Source of the DNA: Zeimonas sp050187175
GTDB taxonomy: Bacteria; Pseudomonadota; Gammaproteobacteria; Burkholderiales; Burkholderiaceae_E
NCBI GenBank assembly: GCA_050187175.1
Contig: JBFWXS010000025.1
Coordinates: 1-64,000, forward strand
Length of the DNA: 64,000 bases
Direction of reading: 5' to 3'
Shown: one piece after another, positions 16,867 through 26,028 of the stretch
Numbering within the stretch: position 1 is the first letter of the stretch
Layout: each line of letters opens with the position of its first letter
The notes under the pieces: generated by a model
Told to the model about the DNA's origin: nothing
Database searches by the model: none
Seen by the model: the letters and a program-made list of their open reading frames with translations, nothing else
Position numbers and translations under genes: made by a program

Positions 16867-19698
16867 ATGGCGACGAACGGAATCGGGGATCCTGTTAGCG
16901 GATCCGACTGCGCTGAGACGCGCTCGGTATGCTGCTATTGCGGAACCGGCTGCGGCGTGCTGATCGAACATCGCGCGGGGTGCATCACCGGCGTGCGCGG
17001 CGACCCTGGGCACCCCGCCAACTTTGGCCGGCTGTGCACGAAAGGAGCGACGCTTCACGTGAGCGCTGGCCTGCGAACCGGACGCGCTCTTCATCCCATG
17101 CATCGGCCGTCGCGCGGCGCGGCGCTTGAACGTCTGGCGTGGGGCAGCGCACTCGATCTGGCCGCGCAGCGCTTCGCCGACGTCATCCGCCGCGACGGGC
17201 CGGACGCGGTGGCGTTCTATGTCTCGGGGCAGCTGCTGACCGAAGACTATTACGTATTCAACAAGCTGGCGCGAGCGCTGGTCGGAACCAACAATATCGA
17301 CTCGAATTCGCGGCTGTGCATGTCCAGCGCGGTGGCGGGCTACAAGGCGACGCTGGGTGCCGATGCGGTGCCGTGCTGCTATGAGGATCTCGCCGAGGCC
17401 GATCATCTGCTGATCGCCGGCTCGAACACGGCGTGGGCGCATCCGGTCGTGTTCCGCCGCATCGAGGAGGCGCGGCGCGCGCGTCCGGACCTGACGATCA
17501 CGGTGATCGATCCGCGCCGCACCGAAACCGCCGACTTCGCCGATGATTTCCTGCAGATAGCGCCGGGCAGCGACCTGCTGCTGCTCAATGCGATGCTGCA
17601 TGTGCTGATCTGGGAGGATCTGGTCGATCGCGAGTTCATTCAGGCCCATACCAGCGGCTTCGAGGCCTTGCGCGCCTCGGTGGCCGACTGCTCGCCCGGT
17701 AACGTGGCACGGGCCTGCGGCGTGAGCGCCGACGCGATCATCGGCGCCGCATGCCGCTTCGGGCGGGCGCGCGCCGCGCTGTCGCTGTGGTGCCAGGGGC
17801 TGAACCAGTCGCATCATGGCAGCGCCAACAGCGCCGCGCTGATTCACCTTCATCTGGCCACCGGTCAGATCGGCCGGGCGGGTGCCGGGCCGTTCTCGCT
17901 GACCGGACAGCCGAATGCGATGGGTGGCCGGGAAGTCGGCGCGATGGCTTCGCTGCTGCCCGCGCACCGCGACCCCGGCAACGACTATGACAGGGCCGAG
18001 CTGGCCCGCTACTGGGGCGTGCCGGCGCTGCCGGCCACGGCGGGACTGACCGCGGTCGAGCTGTTCGATGCGCTCGCCGAGCGTCGCGTCAAGGCGCTAT
18101 GGATCGCCTGCACGAATCCGGCGCATTCGCTGCCGCGGCAGGCGGTCGTGCGCGATGCTCTGCGCGCGGCCGAGTTCGTCGTGCTGCAGGAGGCCTATGC
18201 CGACACCGAGACCGCTGCGTTTGCCGATCTGCTGTTGCCGGCCGCCAGCTGGGGCGAGAAGGAAGGCACGGTCACCAATTCCGAGCGGCGCGTCTCGCGC
18301 GTTCGTGCCGCCATCGCGCCGCCTGGCGAAGCCTTGGCGGACTGGGCCATCGCCGCCGACTTCGCACGCCGCCTGGCGATACGACTGGGCCGCGACGGCA
18401 GCGGCTTCGACTTCGCCGACGCGGCCGCAGTGTTCGCCGAGCATGCCGGTTCGAGCCGCGGCCGCGACTGCGACCTCAGCGGGCTCAGCCATGCGCTGCT
18501 GGACGCCCAAGGGCCTCAACAGTGGCCGTTTCCGGCCGGCGCGCGGCACGGTACGCCGCGTCTGTTCACGGACCGGCGCTTCGCTACCGAGGATGGCCGC
18601 GCGCGCTTCGCGCCGATCGGCTTTGCGGTGCGCCATGCCCCCTTGCCCGAGGCGCCGAGCGCCCAGCAGCCGCTGCTGCTGCTGAGCGGCCGCCTGCGCG
18701 ATCAGTGGCACGGCATGAGCCGCAGCGGCAAGGTGCCGGCACTGGCCGGCCACGCGCCGCGAGCCGAGCTGGCGCTGCATCCCGATGAGCTGGCGAGGCG
18801 CGGCTTGAAGGCCGGCATGCTGGTGCGCGTCGCGAACGAGCGGGGTGCACTGGTACTGCCGCTGGGCGCCGACGACGGGCTGGCGCCGGGCTGCGCATGG
18901 CTGCCCATGCACTGGGGCGGCGCGGTGCTGGCGCAGCCCGGCGTCAACCTACTGACGTCGCCGCGTGTCGATCCGGTGTCCAAGCAGCCGGCGCTCAAGC
19001 AGGCGCCCGTATCGGTGAGCGCGATCGAGTTCGGCTGGTGCGGCGCATGGGCGGTGGTGGCCCACGACGCTGAACAAGGCATAGGCTGGCGTGCCGCGCT
19101 GCAGCCATGGCTGGCGCGCTTCGACTATGCGGCGGTGTCGCTCGAAGGCCGCGATCGGCCGGTGCTCAGTCTGCGGACCGCGCACGAGGGGCCGCCCGAC
19201 GAGGCACTGCTGGCGGCCCTGGATGCCATCCTGGGCACCGATGCGGCGCGGGCGCCGCTGGTCTTCGTCGATGCGCGGCGCGGCATCGTCAAGCGTGCGC
19301 GGGTCGAGCACGGGTATCTGCTGGCGCTGCGGCTCGTCGGCGAGGCCGCGGCCTTCGACTGGCTGCATCGCGCCATGCTCGCCGGCGAGGCGCTCGGGTC
19401 CTCGCGTCCGTGGCTGTTCGCGCCGCTCGCCAGGCCGCCCGGCGCCGCGATGACGTCGTCGTCGCGCATCGTCTGCAGCTGCCATGGAGTCGATGAAGCA
19501 TGCATTGCCGCCGAGCTGGCACACGGGGCGGACCTGCCGCGGCTGCAGCAGCAGCTGCGCTGCGGCACCGCCTGCGGTTCTTGCCTGCCCGCATTGCGGC
19601 GAATGCTGGCCGCTGCCGAAGCCGCGCCCGACAGCGCGCCGCTATTCGTGGGCCTGCCGCTTGCAGCGCCGAATCTCCATTTACGGAGGCAGCCATGA
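16867..19698 (+). CDS. nasA: assimilatory nitrate reductase, catalytic subunit
   Basis: A 943-residue molybdopterin enzyme that reduces nitrate to nitrite in the cytoplasm. The N-terminal [4Fe-4S] motif uses Cys22, Cys25, Cys29 and Cys57 (CCYCGTGCG ... GRLCTKG). The Mo-bis-MGD domains follow, including the dinucleotide-binding C-terminal part around 620-720. The tail (about 870-920) is a BFD-like [2Fe-2S] domain with CSCHGVDEAC and CGTACGSC, as in NasA/NarB enzymes that take electrons without a flavin subunit. No nasB-like reductase is adjacent, so the electron donor is unknown. No Tat signal is visible, which fits assimilation rather than respiration. Confidence 0.93.
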   Translation: MATNGIGDPVSGSDCAETRSVCCYCGTGCGVLIEHRAGCITGVRGDPGHPANFGRLCTKGATLHVSAGLRTGRALHPMHRPSRGAALERLAWGSALDLAAQRFADVIRRDGPDAVAFYVSGQLLTEDYYVFNKLARALVGTNNIDSNSRLCMSSAVAGYKATLGADAVPCCYEDLAEADHLLIAGSNTAWAHPVVFRRIEEARRARPDLTITVIDPRRTETADFADDFLQIAPGSDLLLLNAMLHVLIWEDLVDREFIQAHTSGFEALRASVADCSPGNVARACGVSADAIIGAACRFGRARAALSLWCQGLNQSHHGSANSAALIHLHLATGQIGRAGAGPFSLTGQPNAMGGREVGAMASLLPAHRDPGNDYDRAELARYWGVPALPATAGLTAVELFDALAERRVKALWIACTNPAHSLPRQAVVRDALRAAEFVVLQEAYADTETAAFADLLLPAASWGEKEGTVTNSERRVSRVRAAIAPPGEALADWAIAADFARRLAIRLGRDGSGFDFADAAAVFAEHAGSSRGRDCDLSGLSHALLDAQGPQQWPFPAGARHGTPRLFTDRRFATEDGRARFAPIGFAVRHAPLPEAPSAQQPLLLLSGRLRDQWHGMSRSGKVPALAGHAPRAELALHPDELARRGLKAGMLVRVANERGALVLPLGADDGLAPGCAWLPMHWGGAVLAQPGVNLLTSPRVDPVSKQPALKQAPVSVSAIEFGWCGAWAVVAHDAEQGIGWRAALQPWLARFDYAAVSLEGRDRPVLSLRTAHEGPPDEALLAALDAILGTDAARAPLVFVDARRGIVKRARVEHGYLLALRLVGEAAAFDWLHRAMLAGEALGSSRPWLFAPLARPPGAAMTSSSRIVCSCHGVDEACIAAELAHGADLPRLQQQLRCGTACGSCLPALRRMLAAAEAAPDSAPLFVGLPLAAPNLHLRRQP

Positions 19699-20195
19699 AC
19701 CGAGTATCCGATGTCATGACGCGCGGCGTCCGCGCCATCTCTCCTGACGATTCGATCGTGTTCGCCGCGCAGGCGATGGATGAGCTCAATGTCGGCTCGC
19801 TGCCGGTCTGCGAGCAGGGCAGGCTGGTCGGTATGGTGACCGATCGGGACATCGCGATCCGCAGCGTCGCGCAAGAGCGGCCGCTGGATACGCCGGTGAA
19901 GGCCGTGATGAGCGCGAGCGTCAGGTGGTGCACGGAGGACGCTCCGCTGACCGAGGCTGCCAAGCTGATGTGCGAAGCCCAGATCCGCCGCCTGCCGGTG
20001 GTGGACGGCGCCCATACCCTCGTCGGCATGGTGGCGCTCGGCGATATCGCCACCAAGGCCGATCGCGACGTGGCTGCGGAGACGCTGCAGTCAGTCTCCG
20101 AACCAGCGGAGCCCGACCGCTCGGGAATCTCCGCCGCCTCCGGCAGCGCGGGGGGCGGGTCTGCCTCGGGGCAGCCGAGCCGCAGTCCCGGCTGA
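19695..20195 (+). CDS. CBS-domain pair protein
   Basis: A 166-residue protein with two CBS motifs (about 7-60 and 72-125), a module that binds adenine nucleotides such as AMP, ATP or SAM and controls partner proteins. The last 40 residues are Ser/Gly/Ala-rich and probably disordered. The ATG at 19695 follows GGAGG and overlaps the nasA stop (ATGA), so it belongs to the nitrate operon. No catalytic domain is attached. It could tune nitrate reductase or transport to energy state; this is inferred from position only. Confidence 0.82.
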   Translation: MNRVSDVMTRGVRAISPDDSIVFAAQAMDELNVGSLPVCEQGRLVGMVTDRDIAIRSVAQERPLDTPVKAVMSASVRWCTEDAPLTEAAKLMCEAQIRRLPVVDGAHTLVGMVALGDIATKADRDVAAETLQSVSEPAEPDRSGISAASGSAGGGSASGQPSRSPG

Positions 20196-20239
20196 GCCGG
20201 CTGAGCCGGCCGGCCTGTCGGAGCCCCCGGCGCCGCGTC

Positions 20240-21025
20240 CTAGGGCAGCTTGGACGCCTGCGGGCGACCGCAGGCCGCGCCCCACTCGCGCAGCTCCTCA
20301 GCCAGCACAGGATGCCCGCTGCGCTCTGCCAGAATCATCAGCGACTGCACATTGTCTTCGGTGACGAGCTCGCGTCCTTCGCCGCGGCGCAATCTGGCAT
20401 AGATGTCGATCACTTCCGCGTCGAACGGTTCGTTTGGCGCGGGGCGCGTGGATGAGCGGGTGGAAGTGCGGGCAGACGAGCGTTCCGCGCCTGGACCGGA
20501 CCCCGAGCTCGCCGCGGACGGTCCCGTCGCGGACTGGCCGTTCGCTGCCCGTCCCCCCGAGTTTTCGCCCGATGCCGGCGGGCGGTCGCTCAGCAGCAGC
20601 CGGCGCGCCAGTTCGTTCGCGTCGAGATGGACCAGATCGACATTGCGTTCATCGCATACGCGCTCGCTGACGTGCGCGCTCAGCTGGCTGCGCAGCAGCC
20701 CGAGGAAACGCGGCGCCGCGGCCACCTGCAGGCGCTCGAAGCGCTGCGACTGCTGGGCTTCATCCAGCCAGGCGGCGACGCGCCGCGCGAAGCCTTCCGC
20801 TTCGCGGTGCTCCTCATCCTTGCCTGCCGATTCCGTGATCGAACCGCCGGCTCGCGTGCCAGAAGCCTTACGGCGGCCGTAGGCGTCGCGCCGCAGTTGC
20901 GCGCCGCGCGCGTGGGCGGCGGCGTTCGTCAAGGTTTCGACTTCCTTCAGTGAGGCGGCTTCGGTGTCCCATTCGAGAACCCGCGCCACGCCTTCGTCGG
21001 CAACCAGCACCCAATTCTTCTGCAT
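20240..21025 (-). CDS. host-attachment-family protein with a C-terminal extension
   Basis: A 261-residue protein. Residues 1-140 match the family annotated as 'protein required for attachment to host cells': WVLVADEGVARVLEW at the start, a charged segment with HREAEGFARRVAAWLD, and a later VDLVHLD strand. That name comes from one Agrobacterium study; the molecular role is unknown. The family is usually about 140-150 residues; here a Ser/Gly-rich linker leads to an extra domain of about 65 residues (FDAEVIDIYARLRRG onward). The start at 21025 follows AGGGAGAA. It is divergent from the transporter/nic operon. Confidence 0.72.
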   Translation of the reverse strand: MQKNWVLVADEGVARVLEWDTEAASLKEVETLTNAAAHARGAQLRRDAYGRRKASGTRAGGSITESAGKDEEHREAEGFARRVAAWLDEAQQSQRFERLQVAAAPRFLGLLRSQLSAHVSERVCDERNVDLVHLDANELARRLLLSDRPPASGENSGGRAANGQSATGPSAASSGSGPGAERSSARTSTRSSTRPAPNEPFDAEVIDIYARLRRGEGRELVTEDNVQSLMILAERSGHPVLAEELREWGAACGRPQASKLP

Positions 21026-21121
21026 AGGTTTTCTCCCTGAGATGGACACAGTCAAGGTGGCATGCTTTGCGCAGCAATCATCGGTCCTATTGCCCCTGGG
21101 CGGTGCTTTCGCAGTGCCGCA

Positions 21122-21209
21122 CGCACCCCTGCGGTGCAGCACAGGCGGCGCTGGTTGCCGCAAGCGAATGGGACTACGATGTACGGCCTCCGCTGGCACC
21201 GTTCTTGCA
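21122..21209 (+). promoter_or_regulatory. sigma-54 promoter with NtrC-like site for the liv-nic operon
   Basis: CTGGCACC-GTTC-TTGCA (21193-21209) matches the sigma-54 consensus at all but one core position, with GG-N10-GC spacing. CGCACC-N5-GGTGCA (21122-21138) matches the NtrC box at 11 of 12 positions and is centred about 90 bp before the predicted start point near 21220. Both lie in the 350-bp gap between the divergent attachment-like gene and the transporter gene at 21376, leaving a leader of about 155 nt. Confidence 0.7.
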
Positions 21210-21287
21210 ATCTGCGGTGTCGCGCGGCACGGATTTCGAGCCGCGCTTGGCGCGCGCCGGAATGATTGATATGCTGGATGCTTGAAT

Positions 21288-21305
21288 TAATTAGTTGTTT
21301 AATTA
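21288..21305. promoter_or_regulatory. AT-rich dyad TAATTA-N6-TAATTA
   Basis: A symmetric TAATTA-N6-TAATTA element sits in a strikingly AT-rich island of about 35 bp within otherwise GC-rich DNA, between the sigma-54 element and the first transporter gene. It may be an operator, for example for the TetR regulator encoded beyond the operon, or part of a second promoter. Function is inferred. Confidence 0.4.
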
Positions 21306-21375
21306 TTATTGTGCCTTCAGCCGCTTCCGCGGCACGCGTGCCCCGCTCGTCCCTTCATCCCAAGGAGATTGTTCG

Positions 21376-22512
21376 ATGTCTACATTCGTGCGATTCGCTG
21401 TCGCGGCCAGTGTCTTCAGCGGGTTCGTGAGCAGCGCGGTCGGCCAGGAGTCGATCAAGATCGGCATCATCCAGCCGCTGACCGGCTCGGTGGCCTATAA
21501 CGGCCAGACCTTCGTGAATGGCGCCAAACTCGCGGCCGCACAGCGCAATGCCGCGGGCGGCGTCAACGGCCGCAAGATCGAACTGGTGATCGAGGACGGG
21601 CAGTGCCGTCCGGCGAACTCGGTCAATGCCGCCGAGAAACTGGTCCAGCGCGACAAGGTCGTGGCGCTGATCGGCGCGTTCTGCAGTTCGGCGACGGCGG
21701 CTGTCATGCCGGTGGCGGAGAAATACAAGATTCCGCTGCTGACAGGCGTGTCGTCGAAGGCCGATCTCACCGACAAGGGGCTGCAGTACTTCTTTCGCTC
21801 GGCCGAGACGGACCGGCTGATGTCCAGGACCTTCAGCAAGATCCTGGCCGACAAGCTGCAGCTGAAGACAGTCGCTTACATCGGCGTCAATGACGACTGG
21901 GGTCGCGGCGGCGTCGAGGACTTCTCCAAGGACATGCAGGCGCTGGGTGTCAAGACCGTGATGAAGGAGTACTTCGATCACGGCACCACCGACTTCTACA
22001 CGCTGCTGACCAAGCTGCGCGCGGCCAAGCCGGACGGCGTGTTCGTCGCGGCGGAGACGCAGGACGGGTCGATCTTCGTCAAGCAGTTCAAGGAGCTGGG
22101 TCTGCAGACCAAGATCTTCGGCGTCGGCTCGTGGGCCACGGCGGACTTCGTCAACCTCGCCGGTCCGGCCTCGGAAGGTATCTATGCCGCCGTGCCGTAC
22201 GCGTCGAGCATCCCGGGCGAGCGCAACAAGGTGTTCGTCGACCAGTATGCCGGCGCCTACAAGGAGAAGCCGGGCAAGTACGGCGCCGCCGGCTATAACG
22301 CGGTGAACATCATGGTGGATGCAGTCGCGCGCGCCGGCAAGACCGACGCCGACGCGATCCGTGACGCGCTGCGCAAGACCGACTACCAGGCGCCGAACGG
22401 CCGCTATCGCTTCACCGAGAAAGGCGAGGGCTACGGCTTCAATGTCGTGCTGGTGCAGATCGTGAACAAGGAACCCAAGGTCGTCGCCGACGCGACCACC
22501 GAGAAGCCCTGA
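21376..22512 (+). CDS. branched-chain-type ABC transporter substrate-binding protein
   Basis: A 378-residue periplasmic receptor of the LivK/HAAT family. A signal peptide (about 1-24, ending SSAVGQ) precedes the type-I binding fold, which begins IKIGIIQPLTGSVAYNG and includes the LIGAFCSSATAAVMPVAEKY segment. The start at 21376 follows AAGGAG. First gene of a liv-nic transcription unit. Receptors of this family bind amino acids, amides, urea and aromatic acids. The downstream pathway suggests a pyridine carboxylate or related ring compound rather than leucine; this is an inference from context. Confidence 0.85.
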   Translation: MSTFVRFAVAASVFSGFVSSAVGQESIKIGIIQPLTGSVAYNGQTFVNGAKLAAAQRNAAGGVNGRKIELVIEDGQCRPANSVNAAEKLVQRDKVVALIGAFCSSATAAVMPVAEKYKIPLLTGVSSKADLTDKGLQYFFRSAETDRLMSRTFSKILADKLQLKTVAYIGVNDDWGRGGVEDFSKDMQALGVKTVMKEYFDHGTTDFYTLLTKLRAAKPDGVFVAAETQDGSIFVKQFKELGLQTKIFGVGSWATADFVNLAGPASEGIYAAVPYASSIPGERNKVFVDQYAGAYKEKPGKYGAAGYNAVNIMVDAVARAGKTDADAIRDALRKTDYQAPNGRYRFTEKGEGYGFNVVLVQIVNKEPKVVADATTEKP

Positions 22513-22545
22513 GCGGCCGGCCGGCCTTCGCACAGAGAACCTCGC

Positions 22546-23418
22546 ATGGACCTGCTGCTGCAGTACCTGACGAACGGGCTCGTCACGGGCTCGTTCTATG
22601 CGCTGTCGGCGCTCGGCCTGACGCTCATCCTGGGCCTGATGCGCGTGGTGAATTTCGCGCACGGCGAGCTGTACATGGTGGGCGGCATCATGGGCTGGTG
22701 GGTGACCAACCGCCTCGGGCTAGACTTCTTCAGCGGTCTGGCGCTGGTGGCGATCACGATGGGCGCTTTCGGCTGGCTGATCGACCGCGTGCTGATCGAG
22801 CGCATCCGCGGCCAGGGCGAAGAGCCGGGCATCCTGCTGACGATAGGCTTGTCGATCTTCCTGGCCAATACGGCCTTGCTGCTGGTCGGCACCGCGCCGC
22901 TGAAGGTCGAGGCGCCGGTGTCGGCGGGGCCGGTGTTCTTCGGGCCGGTAGTGGTGACCAAGCTGCGGCTGTTCGCGGTGGGCGTCTGCGTGCTGCTGAT
23001 GATCGCTGCCTGGCTGACGATCCACAAGACGCGGCTGGGTCGCGCGATGCGCGCCACCTTCCAGGATCCGATGGCGGCGCAGCTGGTCGGCATTCGCACC
23101 GCGAACATCTACGCCAGCACCTTCGCGATGGGAACCGTGATCGCGTCGCTGGCGGGGATGCTGCTCGGTTCGATCTATTCGGCGCAGGTGTCGATCGGAG
23201 GCGCGGTCAGCATGAAGGCCTTCGTCGTCGTGATCCTCGGCGGCATGGGCAGCTTCGCCGGTGCGATCGTCGGGGGCCTGCTGCTGGGCGTGGTCGAGGC
23301 GCTGTGGGGCGGCTACGTGGCCACCGGCTGGGTCGATATCATCGGCTTCGGACTGGTGATCCTGACGCTGGTGCTGCGGCCGTACGGCCTGTTCTCCAAG
23401 CACGCGGAGCGCGCATGA
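22546..23418 (+). CDS. branched-chain-type ABC permease, LivH-like
   Basis: A 290-residue inner-membrane permease with about eight hydrophobic helices. Typical LivH sequence is present: GSFYALSALGLTLILGLMRV then NFAHGELYMVG near the start, and FVVVILGGMGSFAGAIVGGL in the conserved C-terminal loop that contacts the ATPases. It forms half of the channel with the LivM-like subunit, and the two genes overlap as ATGA. The substrate follows that of the receptor and is not readable from this sequence. Confidence 0.9.
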   Translation: MDLLLQYLTNGLVTGSFYALSALGLTLILGLMRVVNFAHGELYMVGGIMGWWVTNRLGLDFFSGLALVAITMGAFGWLIDRVLIERIRGQGEEPGILLTIGLSIFLANTALLLVGTAPLKVEAPVSAGPVFFGPVVVTKLRLFAVGVCVLLMIAAWLTIHKTRLGRAMRATFQDPMAAQLVGIRTANIYASTFAMGTVIASLAGMLLGSIYSAQVSIGGAVSMKAFVVVILGGMGSFAGAIVGGLLLGVVEALWGGYVATGWVDIIGFGLVILTLVLRPYGLFSKHAERA

Positions 23419-24419
23419 AATTCGAACGAAACGCGCTGTTCGCGCTGATGCTGCTGGCCGCGCTGGTGCCGCTGCTGATCAGCGACCAGTACGTGCTGCA
23501 CATCGCCATCATGGTGCTGTTCTATGCGGTGCTGGCCACCAGCCTGAACCTCGTGGTCGGCTACGTCGGCGAGTTTTCACTGGGCCATACCGCGTTCCTC
23601 GGCACCGGCGCCTATACGGCGGCGCTGCTGTCGACCGGCCACGGCTGGCCGATGTGGGCGACGATTCCGGCCGCTGGCGTCCTGGCGGCGGTAGTCGGCG
23701 TCGTGATCGGCCGCATCACGCTGCGGCTGCAGGGACCGTTCTTCGTCATTGTCACCTTGTCGTTCGCCGAGGTGCTGCGCCTGATCGCCGACAACTGGAT
23801 AGGCCTGACCAACGGCCCGATGGGCATCGCCGGGGTGCCGCAGCCGGGCGTGCTGGCCGATGTCAGCAACCTGGGCGCCAAGCAGTTCTACTTCGGCGTC
23901 GCCTGGGTCGTGCTGGCGATCGCGCTGTATCTGTCGTACCGGTTCGTGCATTCGAACGCGGGACGTGCCGCGGTCGCGATTCGCGAGAACCGTTACGTCG
24001 CGCAGTCGATCGGCGTCAAGCCGCTGACCTATTCGATGCTGGCCCTGGTGCTGGGTGCCTTCCTGTCCGGCATGGCGGGCGGCTTCTACGCGCACTACAT
24101 CTCGTTCGTCGGTCCCGAAGTGTTCCGTTTCGCGTTCATGGTCAGCATGATCATCATGGTGCTGATAGGCGGCAAGGGCACGCTGGTCGGTCCGCTGATC
24201 GGCGCGCTGCTGGTCACTTTCCTCGAGGAGTATCTGCGCGAGGCCAAGGAGCTCAGACTGTCGCTGTTCGGCCTGGCGGTGATCGTGATCGTGCTGTTCC
24301 TGCCGCGCGGCCTGATGGGCTTCATCACGCAGCGCCGGGAAATGCGTGCGAGCTCCACGCCCGACGGCCGCGGCGGCGGCGCCGTGGCCCGCGCTGCGGC
24401 ACCGGAGGTGGCACGATGA
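23415..24419 (+). CDS. branched-chain-type ABC permease, LivM-like
   Basis: A 334-residue permease with about ten hydrophobic stretches; the family core begins at LNLVVGYVGEFSLGHTAF (about 45-62). The conserved GGKGTLVGPLIGALL loop (about 250-264) faces the ATPases. It pairs with the LivH-like subunit. The C-terminal 25 residues are Arg/Ala/Gly-rich and lie in the cytoplasm. Start and stop both overlap neighbours by 4 bp (ATGA), so stoichiometry is probably set by translational coupling. Confidence 0.9.
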   Translation: MKFERNALFALMLLAALVPLLISDQYVLHIAIMVLFYAVLATSLNLVVGYVGEFSLGHTAFLGTGAYTAALLSTGHGWPMWATIPAAGVLAAVVGVVIGRITLRLQGPFFVIVTLSFAEVLRLIADNWIGLTNGPMGIAGVPQPGVLADVSNLGAKQFYFGVAWVVLAIALYLSYRFVHSNAGRAAVAIRENRYVAQSIGVKPLTYSMLALVLGAFLSGMAGGFYAHYISFVGPEVFRFAFMVSMIIMVLIGGKGTLVGPLIGALLVTFLEEYLREAKELRLSLFGLAVIVIVLFLPRGLMGFITQRREMRASSTPDGRGGGAVARAAAPEVAR

Positions 24420-25242
24420 GCGCCGTTCTGCAGAACCCCGCTGCCGGCACCGGGGCTGCTGCCGGCGGCGAGGTGCTCGGCGACGTGCTCGAAGTGCGCG
24501 GCCTGAGCAAGTCGTTCGGCGGTATCCACGCGGTGCGCGACATCAGCTTCGACGTCCGGCCCGGCGAGATCGTCGGCCTGATCGGTCCGAACGGCGCCGG
24601 CAAGACTACCTGCTTCAACCTGATCACCGGCTTCTATACGCCCACCAGCGGGCACGTGCGCTTCCGCGGCGGCGACGTCACCGGCCGGGCGCCGTACGAG
24701 ATGGCGCATCTGGGCATCGTGCGCAGCTTTCAGAAGACCAACATCCTGAAGTCGCTGACGGTGTTCGAGAACGTGCTGACCGGCCACTACATGGAGGCCC
24801 GCCAGTCGCTTTGGAGCACCTTCTTTCCGGGCCGCCGCGTGCGCCAGACCGAGCGCGCGGTGCGCGACTCGGCCGAGCGGATCGTGCACACGATGGGACT
24901 GTCGCAGCGCATGGACGTGCCGGCATACATGCTGTCGTGCGGCGAGCTGAGGCTGCTCGAAGTGGCGCTGGCGCTGTCGGCCAAGCCGCGCATCCTGATG
25001 CTGGACGAACCGGCTGCCGGGCTGAACAGCGAGGAGGCCAAGACCTTCGGCGAGATCCTGAAGCGGCTGCGTGGCGAGTGGGTGCAGTCCATCCTGCTGG
25101 TCGAGCACAACATGGGACTGGTCATGAGCGTGTCCGATCGCGTCGTGGTGATGCATTTCGGCGAGAAGCTGGTCGAAGGGCCGCCGGCGCAGGTACAGAG
25201 CGATTCGCGCGTCATCGAGGCCTATCTGGGCGGAGGCAAGCA

Positions 25243-25246
<4 letters not shown>
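24416..25246 (+). CDS. branched-chain-type ABC ATPase, LivG-like
   Basis: A 276-residue ATPase. Walker A is GPNGAGKTT, Walker B ILMLDEPAAGL, and the H-loop lies in LVEHNMGLVMSV. The signature reads LSCGELRLLEVALAL, whereas LivG proteins usually have a PYGQQR- or SGGEQ-like sequence followed by EIARAL. The Cys and the loss of the Arg are unusual but probably tolerated. A 25-residue Ala/Gly extension precedes the fold. With the LivF-like partner it energises uptake. Coupled to both neighbours by ATGA overlaps. Confidence 0.9.
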
Positions 25247-25959
<713 letters not shown>

Positions 25960-25990
25960 CGGCGGTTTGTCGATGGCTTGGCAAGCGATG

Positions 25991-26010
25991 CGGGACACCC
26001 GCGGGTCCCG
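25991..26010 (+). other. intercistronic hairpin between transporter and nic genes
   Basis: CGGGAC (25991-25996) pairs with GTCCCG (26005-26010) around an 8-nt GC-rich loop, in the 69-bp space between the LivF-like gene and nicC. No T tract follows, so it is not an obvious terminator. It may mark an mRNA processing or stability boundary between transport and catabolic genes. Confidence 0.4.
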
Positions 26011-26028
26011 GCAACATGGAGATTGGAG

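Noticed and set aside
20196..20210. GCCGGCTGAGCCGGC palindrome just after the CBS gene
   Set aside because: It may be only a GC-rich duplication; there is no T tract and the loop is short, so I do not call it a terminator.
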